Origin: Sunxiuqinia elliptica
Lineage (GTDB): Bacteria > Bacteroidota > Bacteroidia > Bacteroidales > Prolixibacteraceae
NCBI RefSeq assembly: GCF_900113005.1
Contig: NZ_FONW01000001.1
Coordinates: 310,001 to 374,000, forward strand
Length of the DNA: 64,000 nt
Reading direction: 5' to 3'
Shown here: piece by piece, positions 1 through 8,081 of the stretch
How positions within the stretch are numbered: the stretch's first letter is position 1
How the letters are laid out: each line of letters opens with the position of its first letter
The notes under the pieces: generated by a model
What the model saw: only the letters and a program-made list of their open reading frames with translations
Database searches by the model: none
What the model was told of the DNA's origin: nothing
Program-made: the position numbers and the translations under genes

Positions 1-1509
1 GGCAATGTAAGCTTTTACTTGAGTTTCAATTATCTTACCACTGGTAGCTAAGCCTTTGGCATCTTCTTTGACCCCTTTTTTGTTGGCATAAGCTACAAAT
101 TGTCTCAAAATATCTTGCTGATGCAGGTAATCTGCCAGCTCGTTGGCTGTTCCAAACCCACTCAACTGATCCCGGTTCTCATCAGTATATTCAAATGCAA
201 AATGATAGACTAAAGCCTTCTGGGTGATTTTTGAATAGTAAGCAGAATAACCGGCCGTATCGGCAGGGACAAAGTAATCTGGCATAATTCCACCACCACC
301 ATAAACGATTCGGCCATGGGCTGTTTCATACTTCAGTGAATCTGCAAACTGGATGCTATCTGCCACCTGGAACTCGCCATGCTCTGCACGGTCAATGATA
401 TCGTGATAGTAACTCATATTACCATCAACATACGATTTCTGAATGCTTCTTCCACTCGGCGTATAATAACGTGCAACCGTCAGACGCAAAGCTGACCCAT
501 CATTAAACGGAATTTGTTCCTGAACCAGTCCTTTTCCAAATGAACGACGACCAACCACAATACCTCGATCATTATCCTGAATTGCACCAGCAAAAATCTC
601 ACTGGCCGAAGCTGAATATTCGTCAATTAGCACAATGACATCCTTATCTAAAGCAATCCCACTTTTCGTGGCAGAGTAAGTCTTACGAGGCTGCGAATTT
701 CCTTCGGTATACACAATCAAATTGCCTTCTGGTAAAAATTCATTCACCATGCTGACGACAGCCATCAGGTAGCCCCCCGGATTTCCTCTTAAATCAACAA
801 TGAACTTTTCGGCTCCGGCTTTATTCAGCTTCGAAATTGCATTGATAAACTCATCGTAGGTTTTCTCTGCAAATCGATTGACTTTTACAAAACCCGTTGT
901 TTCATCAATCATATAACTAACATCGATACTATAAATAGGAATATCACCACGCGTAATTTCATAAAGAATCAGGTCGGCAATTCCTTTTCGCTTAATACCA
1001 ACTTTAACGATCGTGCCTTTTTCGCCGCGCAGAATGGAAAGGACATCTTCATTCTCCACATCAACTCCTGCAATGACTGAGTCATTTACGGTTACAATGC
1101 GGTCTCCAGGCAAAATTCCTAGTTTATAAGAAGGGCCTCCGGAAACGACGTCCACAACCTGAACGGTATCGTTATGAATAGAAAACTGCACGCCTATACC
1201 ACCAAAATTTCCTTGCATCTCTTCATGCACCTCCTGCATGTCTCGCGCAGGAATGTACGCCGTGTGCGGATCGAGATTCTTCAAAAGCTCAGGAATGGTC
1301 TTTTCTACCAACTCATCCGTCTCAACAGAATCAACATAGGCATGATTAATCAAATCGACAATCGCACTTAATTTGTTGACTTTGGGTGGTGAAAAATTCT
1401 GTCCAGCAGGTGTCTGAATCCGACTCAGGCTATTTCCCAACACAATGCCAACAATTACTGAAACAGCAATTAGAATTGGCAGGTATATGGCTATCTGTTT
1501 TCTGTTCAT
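1..1509 (-). CDS. S41 family C-terminal processing protease (partial, C-terminus beyond window)
   Basis: The protein begins MNRKQIAIYLP and runs off the left edge after 503 codons without a stop, so its C-terminus is missing. An N-terminal hydrophobic stretch (about residues 5-26) is a signal anchor that places it in the periplasm. A PDZ domain follows (about 90-175, with GGPSYKLGILPGDRI), then the S41 catalytic domain. The serine/lysine dyad is visible in SASASEIFAGA and, about 25 residues later, RRSFGKGLV. Proteases of this family (CtpA/Prc) trim or degrade periplasmic proteins from their C-terminal ends. It starts 10 bases after the stop of the dCMP deaminase gene, so the two are probably co-transcribed, a pairing without an obvious functional link. 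The family call is firm; the substrate is unknown. Confidence 0.93.
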   Translation of the reverse strand, partial: MNRKQIAIYLPILIAVSVIVGIVLGNSLSRIQTPAGQNFSPPKVNKLSAIVDLINHAYVDSVETDELVEKTIPELLKNLDPHTAYIPARDMQEVHEEMQGNFGGIGVQFSIHNDTVQVVDVVSGGPSYKLGILPGDRIVTVNDSVIAGVDVENEDVLSILRGEKGTIVKVGIKRKGIADLILYEITRGDIPIYSIDVSYMIDETTGFVKVNRFAEKTYDEFINAISKLNKAGAEKFIVDLRGNPGGYLMAVVSMVNEFLPEGNLIVYTEGNSQPRKTYSATKSGIALDKDVIVLIDEYSASASEIFAGAIQDNDRGIVVGRRSFGKGLVQEQIPFNDGSALRLTVARYYTPSGRSIQKSYVDGNMSYYHDIIDRAEHGEFQVADSIQFADSLKYETAHGRIVYGGGGIMPDYFVPADTAGYSAYYSKITQKALVYHFAFEYTDENRDQLSGFGTANELADYLHQQDILRQFVAYANKKGVKEDAKGLATSGKIIETQVKAYIA

Positions 1510-1519
1510 CGCTTTTTAC

Positions 1520-1945
1520 TTATTCATCTGTTTCTACCTGAACAATCTCGATATTGGCTCGTTTCAACAAACTAATTCCGTCTTCGAGCCGGTAGTTGTC
1601 CGTAAAGACCACGCGTTTAATTCCTGCCTGAATAATAAGCTTTGCACACTCCAAACAAGGCGAAGAAGTAACGTACAAAGTAGCACCATCGCTGCTGTTG
1701 TTCGATTTTGCTACCTTCGTAATCGCGTTGGCTTCTGCATGAAGAACATAAGGCTTGGTTTTATTGTTTTCGTCCTCGCAAATATTCTCAAAGCCCGATG
1801 GTGTTCCATTATACCCATCAGAGATAATCATCTTGTCTTTTACCAAGATAGCTCCCACCTGACGCCGTTTACAATAAGAATTCTGAGCCCAAATATTAGC
1901 CATTTTCAGGTAACGCTGATCAAGTAAATATTGCTTCTTTTCCAT
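1520..1945 (-). CDS. dCMP deaminase / ComEB-like cytidine deaminase family
   Basis: This 141-residue cytosolic enzyme has the zinc site of the cytidine/deoxycytidylate deaminase fold: HAEANAI (histidine ligand plus proton-shuttle glutamate) and PCLECAK (two cysteine ligands). The N-terminal YCKRRQVGAILV and GYNGTPSGFEN match the deoxycytidylate deaminase subgroup. It would convert dCMP to dUMP to feed dTMP synthesis. The length is normal for the family. It is the first gene of a two-gene unit with the S41 protease. A TAnnTTTG-type element lies about 25 bases upstream of the start codon. A role in DNA uptake, as suggested by the ComEB name, is not supported here. Confidence 0.92.
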   Translation of the reverse strand: MEKKQYLLDQRYLKMANIWAQNSYCKRRQVGAILVKDKMIISDGYNGTPSGFENICEDENNKTKPYVLHAEANAITKVAKSNNSSDGATLYVTSSPCLECAKLIIQAGIKRVVFTDNYRLEDGISLLKRANIEIVQVETDE

Positions 1946-1968
1946 CTTAAAGTCGTGATTTAATTGTT

Positions 1969-1976
1969 CAAAAGTA
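1969..1976 (-). promoter_or_regulatory. Putative -7 element for dCMP deaminase
   Basis: Read on the minus strand this is TACTTTTG, matching the Bacteroidota -7 consensus TAnnTTTG, 23 bases before the dCMP deaminase ATG. I see no good TTG -33 element at the usual spacing, so the call is tentative. Confidence 0.4.
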
Positions 1977-2011
1977 ATAAATCATCAGTCTTGAAGTACC
2001 GAATGAATTAC

Positions 2012-2048
2012 AAAAAAAAAGCTCATTTCTTCTTTTCATGAAATGAGC
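2012..2048 (-). terminator. Intrinsic terminator after response regulator
   Basis: On the minus strand GCTCATTTC and GAAATGAGC form a 9-bp perfect stem with a short loop, followed by a run of nine T. It lies 28 bases after the stop codon of the receiver-domain gene. Confidence 0.85.
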
Positions 2049-2076
2049 ACCTCTTAATATCCGTGTGGTTTAGGCC

Positions 2077-2451
2077 TTACACATGCATGTATTTTTCAAC
2101 AGTGTTCAGTAAATCTTTCGATTTAATCGGCTTGGCGAGGTAATCATCACAGCCAGCCTCGAGTGCTTTTTCCCGGTCATCTGACATCGCAAAAGCTGTT
2201 TGAGCAACAATAGGTAAATCGGGACTAATCGCCTTAATTACTTTAGTAGCCTCATAACCATTCATTTCAGGCATTTGGAGATCCATCAAAATTAGGTCTA
2301 CCGTTTCTTTTTTAAATATCTCTACTGCTTCCTTGCCATTTTTTGCCCAATAGATTTTGGCCTTTATTTTACTGAGCACTGCACTCAAATACAGATAATT
2401 CGACTCAACATCTTCGGCAATAAGTATTCTTGGATTATCTACTATTGTCAT
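2077..2451 (-). CDS. Single-domain response regulator (receiver only)
   Basis: A stand-alone CheY-like receiver domain. The phospho-acceptor aspartate is in LILMDLQMPEMNG, the acidic pair in LIAEDVE, the conserved threonine in VAQTAFA and the lysine in YLAKPIK. No output domain is present. The longest frame begins at a TTG at 2484, but the ATG at 2451 gives 124 residues, the usual size of a receiver, and starts just before the first beta strand, so I chose it. Such proteins normally pass phosphate from a hybrid histidine kinase or act by protein contact. No kinase is adjacent, so the partner must be elsewhere. A strong terminator follows, so it appears to be monocistronic. Confidence 0.88.
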   Translation of the reverse strand: MTIVDNPRILIAEDVESNYLYLSAVLSKIKAKIYWAKNGKEAVEIFKKETVDLILMDLQMPEMNGYEATKVIKAISPDLPIVAQTAFAMSDDREKALEAGCDDYLAKPIKSKDLLNTVEKYMHV

Positions 2452-2547
2452 TTCGTCTTTATTAAACTCCGGTTCAATAATCAAAGATATTGAAAGATTT
2501 ACTCAAATACCATAGTTTATCTTATTTTTTAGAGTGTCCACAGGCGT

Positions 2548-2586
2548 AAAAAAAAGAGAGATACCTGTGCTAGATATCTCTCTTTT
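2548..2586 (-). terminator. Intrinsic terminator downstream of tRNA-Leu
   Basis: On the minus strand an 11-bp stem (AAAGAGAGATA with TATCTCTCTTT) is followed by a T tract. It starts immediately after the tRNA 3' end and would end the tRNA transcript. Confidence 0.8.
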
Positions 2587-2587
2587 G

Positions 2588-2671
2588 TACCCGGGGCGGG
2601 AATCGAACCCGCACTCTGTTGCCAGAACTGGATTTTGAATCCAGCGCGTCTACCAATTCCGCCACCCGGGC
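2588..2671 (-). tRNA. tRNA-Leu (anticodon CAA)
   Basis: The 84-nt gene has a 7-bp acceptor stem (GCCCGGG with CCCGGGT, first pair G-U), the D-arm sequence AATTGGTAGACGC, an anticodon stem CTGGA/TCCAG with loop TTCAAAA giving anticodon CAA, a leucine-type long variable arm, and the T-arm GCGGGTTCGATTCCCGC. The discriminator is A and CCA is not encoded. It reads UUG leucine codons. Confidence 0.97.
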
Positions 2672-2736
2672 TGGAATTGCGATGCAAAAATAGTGTAAAT
2701 TTTTGCATCGCAAAGATTTTTTTAAAAATATTTTCA

Positions 2737-3207
2737 TTAAAAAATATATCGTATGGATAATGCACCGCCATCTCCCCAGAAACCAGAGTGTCCAATCAAG
2801 TTTAAAGAAGGCTTCCAGTCCAGGCTCAAATTAATGGGCACTTCCACAAAATTGTACTCTAAACCGATTACGCCATCAGCACCAATAACGGTATAGGCAC
2901 CATCATCATCGGCCCAGCCTACATCATTTCCATCCCAAAAACCAATGTGAGCACCAAAACCATAATACCAGCTCAGCCCCTGAACTGCAAACGGATAATT
3001 ATGAATTTCGTACAATCCGGTTACATTAAATCCTCCCCAACGAGTTGAGAGAATACCTTCCAAGGCATTATTTGCACTCACAAAATGCTTTACGGTCAAA
3101 CCATTCGAGAATCCACCTCTCAATCCAATACCCGTTGTATAGTCTTGAGCCAGTGTAACTCCTGACAGAAAAAACAGAAAAGTAAAACTTAGAATTAATT
3201 TCTTCAT
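2737..3207 (-). CDS. Small secreted protein, probable outer-membrane beta-barrel, function unknown
   Basis: The 156-residue product has a clear signal peptide (MKKLILSFTFLFFLSGVTLAQ, cleavage after about residue 20). The mature part is rich in glycine and aromatic residues in alternating pattern (GIGLRGGFSNGL, GLSWYYGFGAHIGFW) and ends in IRYIF. A terminal phenylalanine after alternating hydrophobic residues is typical of outer-membrane barrels. At this size it would be a barrel of about eight strands. I do not recognise a named family beyond the general outer-membrane barrel type. It sits alone between the tRNA and the transporter on the same strand, and nothing in the sequence suggests a substrate. 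Confidence 0.75.
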   Translation of the reverse strand: MKKLILSFTFLFFLSGVTLAQDYTTGIGLRGGFSNGLTVKHFVSANNALEGILSTRWGGFNVTGLYEIHNYPFAVQGLSWYYGFGAHIGFWDGNDVGWADDDGAYTVIGADGVIGLEYNFVEVPINLSLDWKPSLNLIGHSGFWGDGGALSIRYIF

Positions 3208-3311
3208 TGTATTGAGTTTATTGATGTCCTAAATTAGCAAGCCTCAAATTCATGGATCAGACACTAACATCATGCCGCCATCGCAAAGAGCAGACAACTG
3301 TTCAGGATTAA

Positions 3312-4679
3312 TTATTTGCTATCAAGGCGTTTTACGACCCTACCATACACAATTAGTGCAATTGCCGACACCGAAGCAATAGCTACAAAGTAATACCAAA
3401 TGTAGTGTGCATTTGCTGCAGCAGCTTCCCAGTCAGCTCTATTTTCAAATAATAACGGATCAGGACAGTATTTTGTTAACAGATATCCGGAAAGTCCGAA
3501 TCCTAAAATTGATGACAAAAAAGAATGCAAGTGGCTAAATCCAAGATACAGTCCTTCTTCTCCTTTTGGTGCCTGCAGTGAAAAATATTCCAGGTAGCGC
3601 GGAGAAATAAAGGTTTCAGCCAATCCTTGGAAAACAATACCAACAATCATCATGAAAGCAACGGGGTGCAGTCCCAAGATCGGCTCAGTTCCCATCAAAT
3701 TACCCGAAGCCATACACAGTGCTGACACGGGCATGATGAACATTCCTGCGGTCATTGAGAACAAAGAAGTTTTTTTACTCATCAGTCGGGTTACAAGTCC
3801 AACGGTTAAGAAAACAACCAGCGGATTAACATTGGCATACCATGAAATTGCATTGCCTTCGCCTGCCAAACGTAGTACATACTTGGGCATGGTTGCATAC
3901 AACTGGTGCTGCACCATCCAGAAACCAGTGATAATTACGATTAAAACCAGCAAACGCACATTGACAACCACCTTTTTAAGAGCAAACAAGATCTGTGCAA
4001 AACTCTTTCCTTCGCCACTGCTTTCGCTTGACCGGTAAAAAAGATAGACCAGAATAATCGCCAGGAAAGTCATTCCCGCTGCAAAAAAGTTCAAGGTCAC
4101 CAAACCTTCATTCCCCATGGCATCACGAAGTGGCTTCACAATTGTTTTCCCACTAAAGGCTCCGATGTTTACCATCATATAAAAGATGGAATAGCCCTGT
4201 GCACGGGTTTTCTCGGTTGTTTCGCGCGCAACAGTTCCGGTAATGCACGATTTAATAAACGAACCTCCAATAACGATCACAACCATAATGGGCACAATAA
4301 TCCACTTATAACCACTCTCGCGTAAACCATTAAATTGCGTGGTTTTGGTATACTCAACCAAACCGGTTGATTCGAGCATTGTTGGAAGCAGTCCCATTCC
4401 GAAATAGCCGATTGTCAGTAAAGTAAATGCAAGCATAATCGACTTACGGAATCCAATTTTATCAGCAATTGCACCGGTAAAAGTAGGCAAGAGATACAAT
4501 CCTGCAGAGAAAGATCCGGAGATAAGCGCAGCCTGCATATCTGAAAACCCTAAAATACGTGACAGGTAAAGCGTAATGACAATAAAAACGCCGTAATAAG
4601 CAGCTCGCTCCAGCAGCTCAACAGCATTGGCAATCCAAAAAGCCTTGGAAAAACCAGCACCAATTTTCTTTAAATTCAT
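3312..4679 (-). CDS. MFS transporter, POT (proton-dependent oligopeptide)-like
   Basis: This 455-residue integral membrane protein has about 12-14 hydrophobic helices. Near the N-terminus it carries ELLERAAYYG, which fits the ExxERxxxYG motif that POT/PTR-family peptide transporters use for proton coupling. GAIADKIGFRKSIM is the MFS loop 2-3 motif. In the POT family this motif goes with uptake of di- and tripeptides using the proton gradient. The middle is more divergent than canonical DtpA/DtpT, so the substrate might be another small metabolite. It is transcribed divergently from the sigma factor operon; a perfect 14-bp palindrome lies in the shared intergenic region. No co-transcribed gene is evident. 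Confidence 0.8.
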   Translation of the reverse strand: MNLKKIGAGFSKAFWIANAVELLERAAYYGVFIVITLYLSRILGFSDMQAALISGSFSAGLYLLPTFTGAIADKIGFRKSIMLAFTLLTIGYFGMGLLPTMLESTGLVEYTKTTQFNGLRESGYKWIIVPIMVVIVIGGSFIKSCITGTVARETTEKTRAQGYSIFYMMVNIGAFSGKTIVKPLRDAMGNEGLVTLNFFAAGMTFLAIILVYLFYRSSESSGEGKSFAQILFALKKVVVNVRLLVLIVIITGFWMVQHQLYATMPKYVLRLAGEGNAISWYANVNPLVVFLTVGLVTRLMSKKTSLFSMTAGMFIMPVSALCMASGNLMGTEPILGLHPVAFMMIVGIVFQGLAETFISPRYLEYFSLQAPKGEEGLYLGFSHLHSFLSSILGFGLSGYLLTKYCPDPLLFENRADWEAAAANAHYIWYYFVAIASVSAIALIVYGRVVKRLDSK

Positions 4680-4780
4680 CGTTTCTTTAATTGATTTTTG
4701 TTGTGTAAATAGTCCTTTTGTTTTTTTAACCTTGCGAAAATAGAAGCTTTTTGCAGGATTTAAAATGATTATTCTTGATG

Positions 4781-4794
4781 TATTAGGCCTAATA
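4781..4794. promoter_or_regulatory. Perfect 14-bp palindrome in the divergent intergenic region
   Basis: TATTAGGCCTAATA is its own reverse complement. It lies between the divergent transporter (start 4679) and sigma factor (start 4860), 18 bases upstream of the putative -7 element of the sigma gene, where a dimeric regulator could act on either. The rest of this 180-base gap shows no gene. Confidence 0.45.
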
Positions 4795-4811
4795 TCCTAT
4801 TCTAAGATTCA

Positions 4812-4819
4812 TATTTTTG
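4812..4819 (+). promoter_or_regulatory. Putative -7 element for the FecI-type sigma operon
   Basis: TATTTTTG matches TAnnTTTG, 41 bases upstream of the sigma factor ATG. A TTG at the expected -33 spacing is not evident, which could reflect use of an activator or of another sigma factor. Confidence 0.4.
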
Positions 4820-4859
4820 ATACCTTAGCCTGGCAACTACACAGCTGAGGGACTATTGC

Positions 4860-5447
4860 ATGAAAACACCCGACGAGAACACGCTCTTTAACCAACTTAA
4901 ACAAGGTGATGAAAAGGCCTTTGAACTCCTTTTCAATACCTATTATTCTTCCTTATGCTTATTTGCCCACCACTACCTTAACGACCAGGAAAAAGCAGAA
5001 GAAATTGTCCAGGAACTCTTCGTAAACCTGTGGAGCAAGCGCAAGAAGTTAAACATTGACAATTCTGTCAAAAACTACCTTTTCCGATCAGTCAGAAATC
5101 AATGCCTGAACCAAATTCAACACCGCAAAATAAAAGACAAGCACGCTCAATTTGTCAAAGAAAATTTTTCTCAAGAAGTGCACGAATCCGACTACTTTCT
5201 AGAAGTTGGTCTTAGCGAAAAAATTGAAGCAAGCATTGAATCGCTCCCCGAAAAACGCAAACAGATTTTTAAGCTCAGCCGCGAGCAAGGATTAAAATAT
5301 AAAGAGATTGCTCAACAGCTTGGAGTTTCAGTAAAAACAGTGGAAACACAAATGGGACTAGCCTTAAAACAACTACGCGAAAAACTCAAAGACTACAAAG
5401 ACTACTTCATCATTGGACTGCATCTTTTAAAAAAGAAGCTTCACTAA
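4860..5447 (+). CDS. ECF RNA polymerase sigma factor (FecI-like, Bacteroidetes type)
   Basis: The 195-residue protein has sigma-70 region 2 (about residues 20-85, LFNTYYSSLCLFAHHY and AEEIVQELFVNLW) and region 4 (about 125-180, with the helix-turn-helix LKYKEIAQQLGVSVKTVETQ). There is no region 3, as expected for ECF factors. It would direct RNA polymerase to a small regulon and be held inactive by the FecR protein encoded 37 bases downstream. It is the first gene of an unusual five-gene plus-strand unit whose later products carry STN domains. The likely signal path is outer surface or periplasm to FecR to this sigma factor. Confidence 0.93.
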   Translation: MKTPDENTLFNQLKQGDEKAFELLFNTYYSSLCLFAHHYLNDQEKAEEIVQELFVNLWSKRKKLNIDNSVKNYLFRSVRNQCLNQIQHRKIKDKHAQFVKENFSQEVHESDYFLEVGLSEKIEASIESLPEKRKQIFKLSREQGLKYKEIAQQLGVSVKTVETQMGLALKQLREKLKDYKDYFIIGLHLLKKKLH

Positions 5448-5484
5448 ATTAAGGGTATTTTCTGCCTGACATGTCATTAAAGCG

Positions 5485-6492
5485 ATGGGAGCAAATAAAA
5501 ACATAAAACAAGAAGAATGGGAATTGCTGGCCAATGAGCTTTTTAATAAACAGGCTGGCACTTCAGAAAAACCGACCAACACAGATTCTGTCACGTCTGA
5601 GGAGTGGGAAGAATTGCAACGCTTATCCAAACAAATCGACCTTCATTATCAACTTAAGCAATATTCGCCAACCAAAGCCTGGTCCGAGGTGAAAAACCAA
5701 ATTCGGTCCAACAATAAGCTTAAACGCACCATTCATTTACGACGGGTATTACAACTAGCAGCGGCTGTTGTAATCGCTCTTCTAATTGGATCAGCAGCTT
5801 ATTATGTTGGTCAGTCAAACCTAAGCAACAAGCATATGGCTGAGGTGACAGTGGACGATGCCGGACTATCTCAGATAGAACTATCTGATGGGACTTTGGT
5901 TACCTTAAACCGAGACACAAAAATCAATTATCCGGATCAGTTCAATGGTTCAAGCCGCGAAGTTTCTATTGAAGGTGAAGCCTTTTTCGAAGTAAAACCT
6001 AATCCAGACAAACCATTTATTATTCATGCCGGCGATGCTACAATCCGGGTGCTGGGAACCAGCTTTACGGTGAATGCCTATCCGGGTAGCAACCGGGTTG
6101 AAGTAATCGTGGCAACAGGAAAAGTGCAATTCTCCAAAGCCAAGTCTTCGAGCGGAATAAACCAAGTTATTCTAGATCCGGGCGAGAAAGGCACCTACGA
6201 ACATACCGGCCAAAACCTTGGAAAAACATTGAATACTGATCCCAATTTTCTGGCTTGGAAAACGCGCACACTGGTCTTCAGTGAAACTTCCCTACAGGAA
6301 GTCATTCAACACCTTAACAAAGTTTATCGGGTTCAAATCAAACTTGCTGATTCGAATCTGAGTCAACTCTTACTGAATGCTCATTTTGAACGAGAACCAC
6401 TCGACTTTATTCTCGAAGTAATTTCGTCAACGCACGGATTAACAGTGCAAAAACAAGGCGAGTATTATTTATTACTGAAAAAAGAAGCCTAA
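5485..6492 (+). CDS. FecR family anti-sigma factor
   Basis: The 335-residue inner-membrane protein has an N-terminal cytoplasmic segment of about 85 residues with EEW-type helices for sigma binding, one transmembrane helix (about 88-108, LAAAVVIALLIGSAAYYVG), a periplasmic FecR domain (about 115-225, with the typical LSDGTLVTLN, EGEAFFEV and VLGTSFTV) and a C-terminal DUF4974/STN-like domain (about 260-333, FSETSLQEVIQHLNKVY). FecR proteins relay a signal from an outer-membrane STN-bearing partner to the sigma factor. Here the next two genes encode STN domains on soluble proteins rather than on a receptor, so the partner may be one of them or a receptor elsewhere. Confidence 0.94.
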   Translation: MGANKNIKQEEWELLANELFNKQAGTSEKPTNTDSVTSEEWEELQRLSKQIDLHYQLKQYSPTKAWSEVKNQIRSNNKLKRTIHLRRVLQLAAAVVIALLIGSAAYYVGQSNLSNKHMAEVTVDDAGLSQIELSDGTLVTLNRDTKINYPDQFNGSSREVSIEGEAFFEVKPNPDKPFIIHAGDATIRVLGTSFTVNAYPGSNRVEVIVATGKVQFSKAKSSSGINQVILDPGEKGTYEHTGQNLGKTLNTDPNFLAWKTRTLVFSETSLQEVIQHLNKVYRVQIKLADSNLSQLLLNAHFEREPLDFILEVISSTHGLTVQKQGEYYLLLKKEA

Positions 6493-6512
6493 TCTTTTAA
6501 TTCCAATAAACC

Positions 6513-8081
6513 ATGAAAACATCAATCATAAATGCCGGCGCTTCAATTTTCATAGTTATCCTATTGTTCTTATTTGGAGCTCAACCGCTAACGGCACAAG
6601 AAGAAAAGCAGGGAGATCCAATTCTGGATCAAAACATCAGTCTTTATGCCGAGAATGAATCATTATCAAAAGTAGTCGAACAAATCTGCGATTATTTTGA
6701 CCTTGATTATTCCTACAATTCGCAGTTGCTTGAAGGCAAGAACATCACCCTCAACATTTCCAACAAGCCTATTCGCTACGTATTGGATAAGTTGATGAAA
6801 GATTTTTACCTCATTTTCGAGATTGAAAACAACCTGCTAGTCGTCCGCGATTATGTACCACTCAAGGAAAGTGTGGATTACGAAAAGAAAATCAAATTCG
6901 AACCAAGTAAAAACCGTTTTGAATTTGAAGACCCTCGCAATAAATCCATTACATTTAAGTTCAAATCGGCCAGCAACTTGATCATCATTCCGGTGATTAT
7001 CAATAACTCCGACACGTTGAACTTCATCCTCGATACCGGAGTTCGTTACCCAATTATCACCGAGCTTCCGTTTGTCAATAAGCTGAACTTAAACCTCATG
7101 CAACCCGTTAACATTAAAGGGTTGGGCGAAGGAGAAGGGCTAACGGCATACCGATCAGGAAACAACACCATGCGCATTGATGGCTTGGTAGCCTGGAACC
7201 AGGAAGTACAAATGGTGATCAACGACAATTTCCAAATTTCACAAATACTTGGTATTCCGGTGCATGGTCTCATTGGTTTTGATCTCTTTAAAGATTTTGT
7301 TGTCGAAATTGATTACCTAAATGAGAAACTCACTGTAATCAAACCGGACCATTATCGCCAGCGGGTTCGCAACAGAGACATCGTCATGCCATTGCACTTT
7401 GAGCACAACAAACCTTTTGTGCGCACAACCATTGTAACTGATGAGAATGAAGAAGTTCCGGTCAAGCTCTTGATTGATACCGGCGCCAGCGATGCCATCT
7501 GGCTATCCACCAAATCGGACGAACGGATCGATATACCGAAAAACCACATTGAAACCTTCCTCGGGAAAGGGTTAAGTGGCGACCTTTACGGAACCAAAGG
7601 ACGCATTGGCGGCATTTGGGTTGGGCCACTGGTTCTCACCGAACCGATTGTTGCTTTCCCGCATAATGAGATGATCGAGGACTTGATTGTAGCCAACGAC
7701 CGAAATGGAACTTTGGGAGCAGAAATCCTACGCCGATTTTTCGTTACACTTGATTATCCCAATCATCAGCTCAAGCTACGTCCAACCAGTAAAGTCAAAG
7801 CCGATTTTAACTACAACATGAGCGGACTTGAAGTATCAAATCCGATGCCCGGATTACCCATCTTCACCATTGATAATATCCGCGAAAACTCACCAGCATA
7901 TCATGCCGGACTGCAAGAAAACGATCAGATTATTTCGGTGAATAACACCAGTCACAAGTCGTTGTCTTTAAATGATATTAACCTTATCTTTCAGAGCAAG
8001 GAAGACCGAAAAATTAAAATGAAGGTCCTTCGAGATGGAGCCGAAATAAAAACCAGTTTTCACCTTGAAAAAGTCTTTTAG
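6513..8081 (+). CDS. Periplasmic STN - retropepsin-like aspartyl protease - PDZ protein
   Basis: The 522-residue protein has a signal peptide (about residues 1-29, ending LTAQ) and an STN/secretin-TonB short N-terminal domain (about 40-115, ISLYAENESLSKVVEQIC and KPIRYVLDKLM). A clan-AA aspartyl protease region carries two DTG motifs (FILDTGVR near 173 and LLIDTGAS near 322), so both halves of a pepsin-like fold may lie in one chain. A C-terminal PDZ domain (about 440-520, NSPAYHAGLQENDQIISVN) completes it. An STN domain normally sits on TonB receptors or secretins and contacts FecR. On a protease it suggests regulated cleavage linked to the sigma/FecR pair, which is an inference. It lies 20 bases after fecR and overlaps the next gene by one base. 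Confidence 0.88.
   Translation: MKTSIINAGASIFIVILLFLFGAQPLTAQEEKQGDPILDQNISLYAENESLSKVVEQICDYFDLDYSYNSQLLEGKNITLNISNKPIRYVLDKLMKDFYLIFEIENNLLVVRDYVPLKESVDYEKKIKFEPSKNRFEFEDPRNKSITFKFKSASNLIIIPVIINNSDTLNFILDTGVRYPIITELPFVNKLNLNLMQPVNIKGLGEGEGLTAYRSGNNTMRIDGLVAWNQEVQMVINDNFQISQILGIPVHGLIGFDLFKDFVVEIDYLNEKLTVIKPDHYRQRVRNRDIVMPLHFEHNKPFVRTTIVTDENEEVPVKLLIDTGASDAIWLSTKSDERIDIPKNHIETFLGKGLSGDLYGTKGRIGGIWVGPLVLTEPIVAFPHNEMIEDLIVANDRNGTLGAEILRRFFVTLDYPNHQLKLRPTSKVKADFNYNMSGLEVSNPMPGLPIFTIDNIRENSPAYHAGLQENDQIISVNNTSHKSLSLNDINLIFQSKEDRKIKMKVLRDGAEIKTSFHLEKVF

Noticed and set aside
1445-1927. 160-residue plus-strand frame over the dCMP deaminase gene
   Set aside because: It is the antisense of an enzyme with clear zinc motifs and has no recognisable domain.
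2529-2795. 88-residue frame across the tRNA on the minus strand
   Set aside because: It reads through the tRNA-Leu gene and its terminator; the translation shows no domain and is explained by the RNA gene.
1-4679. dCMP deaminase (ComEB-like) as a sign of a DNA uptake operon
   Set aside because: No comEA/comEC-type genes are adjacent and the neighbours are unrelated.
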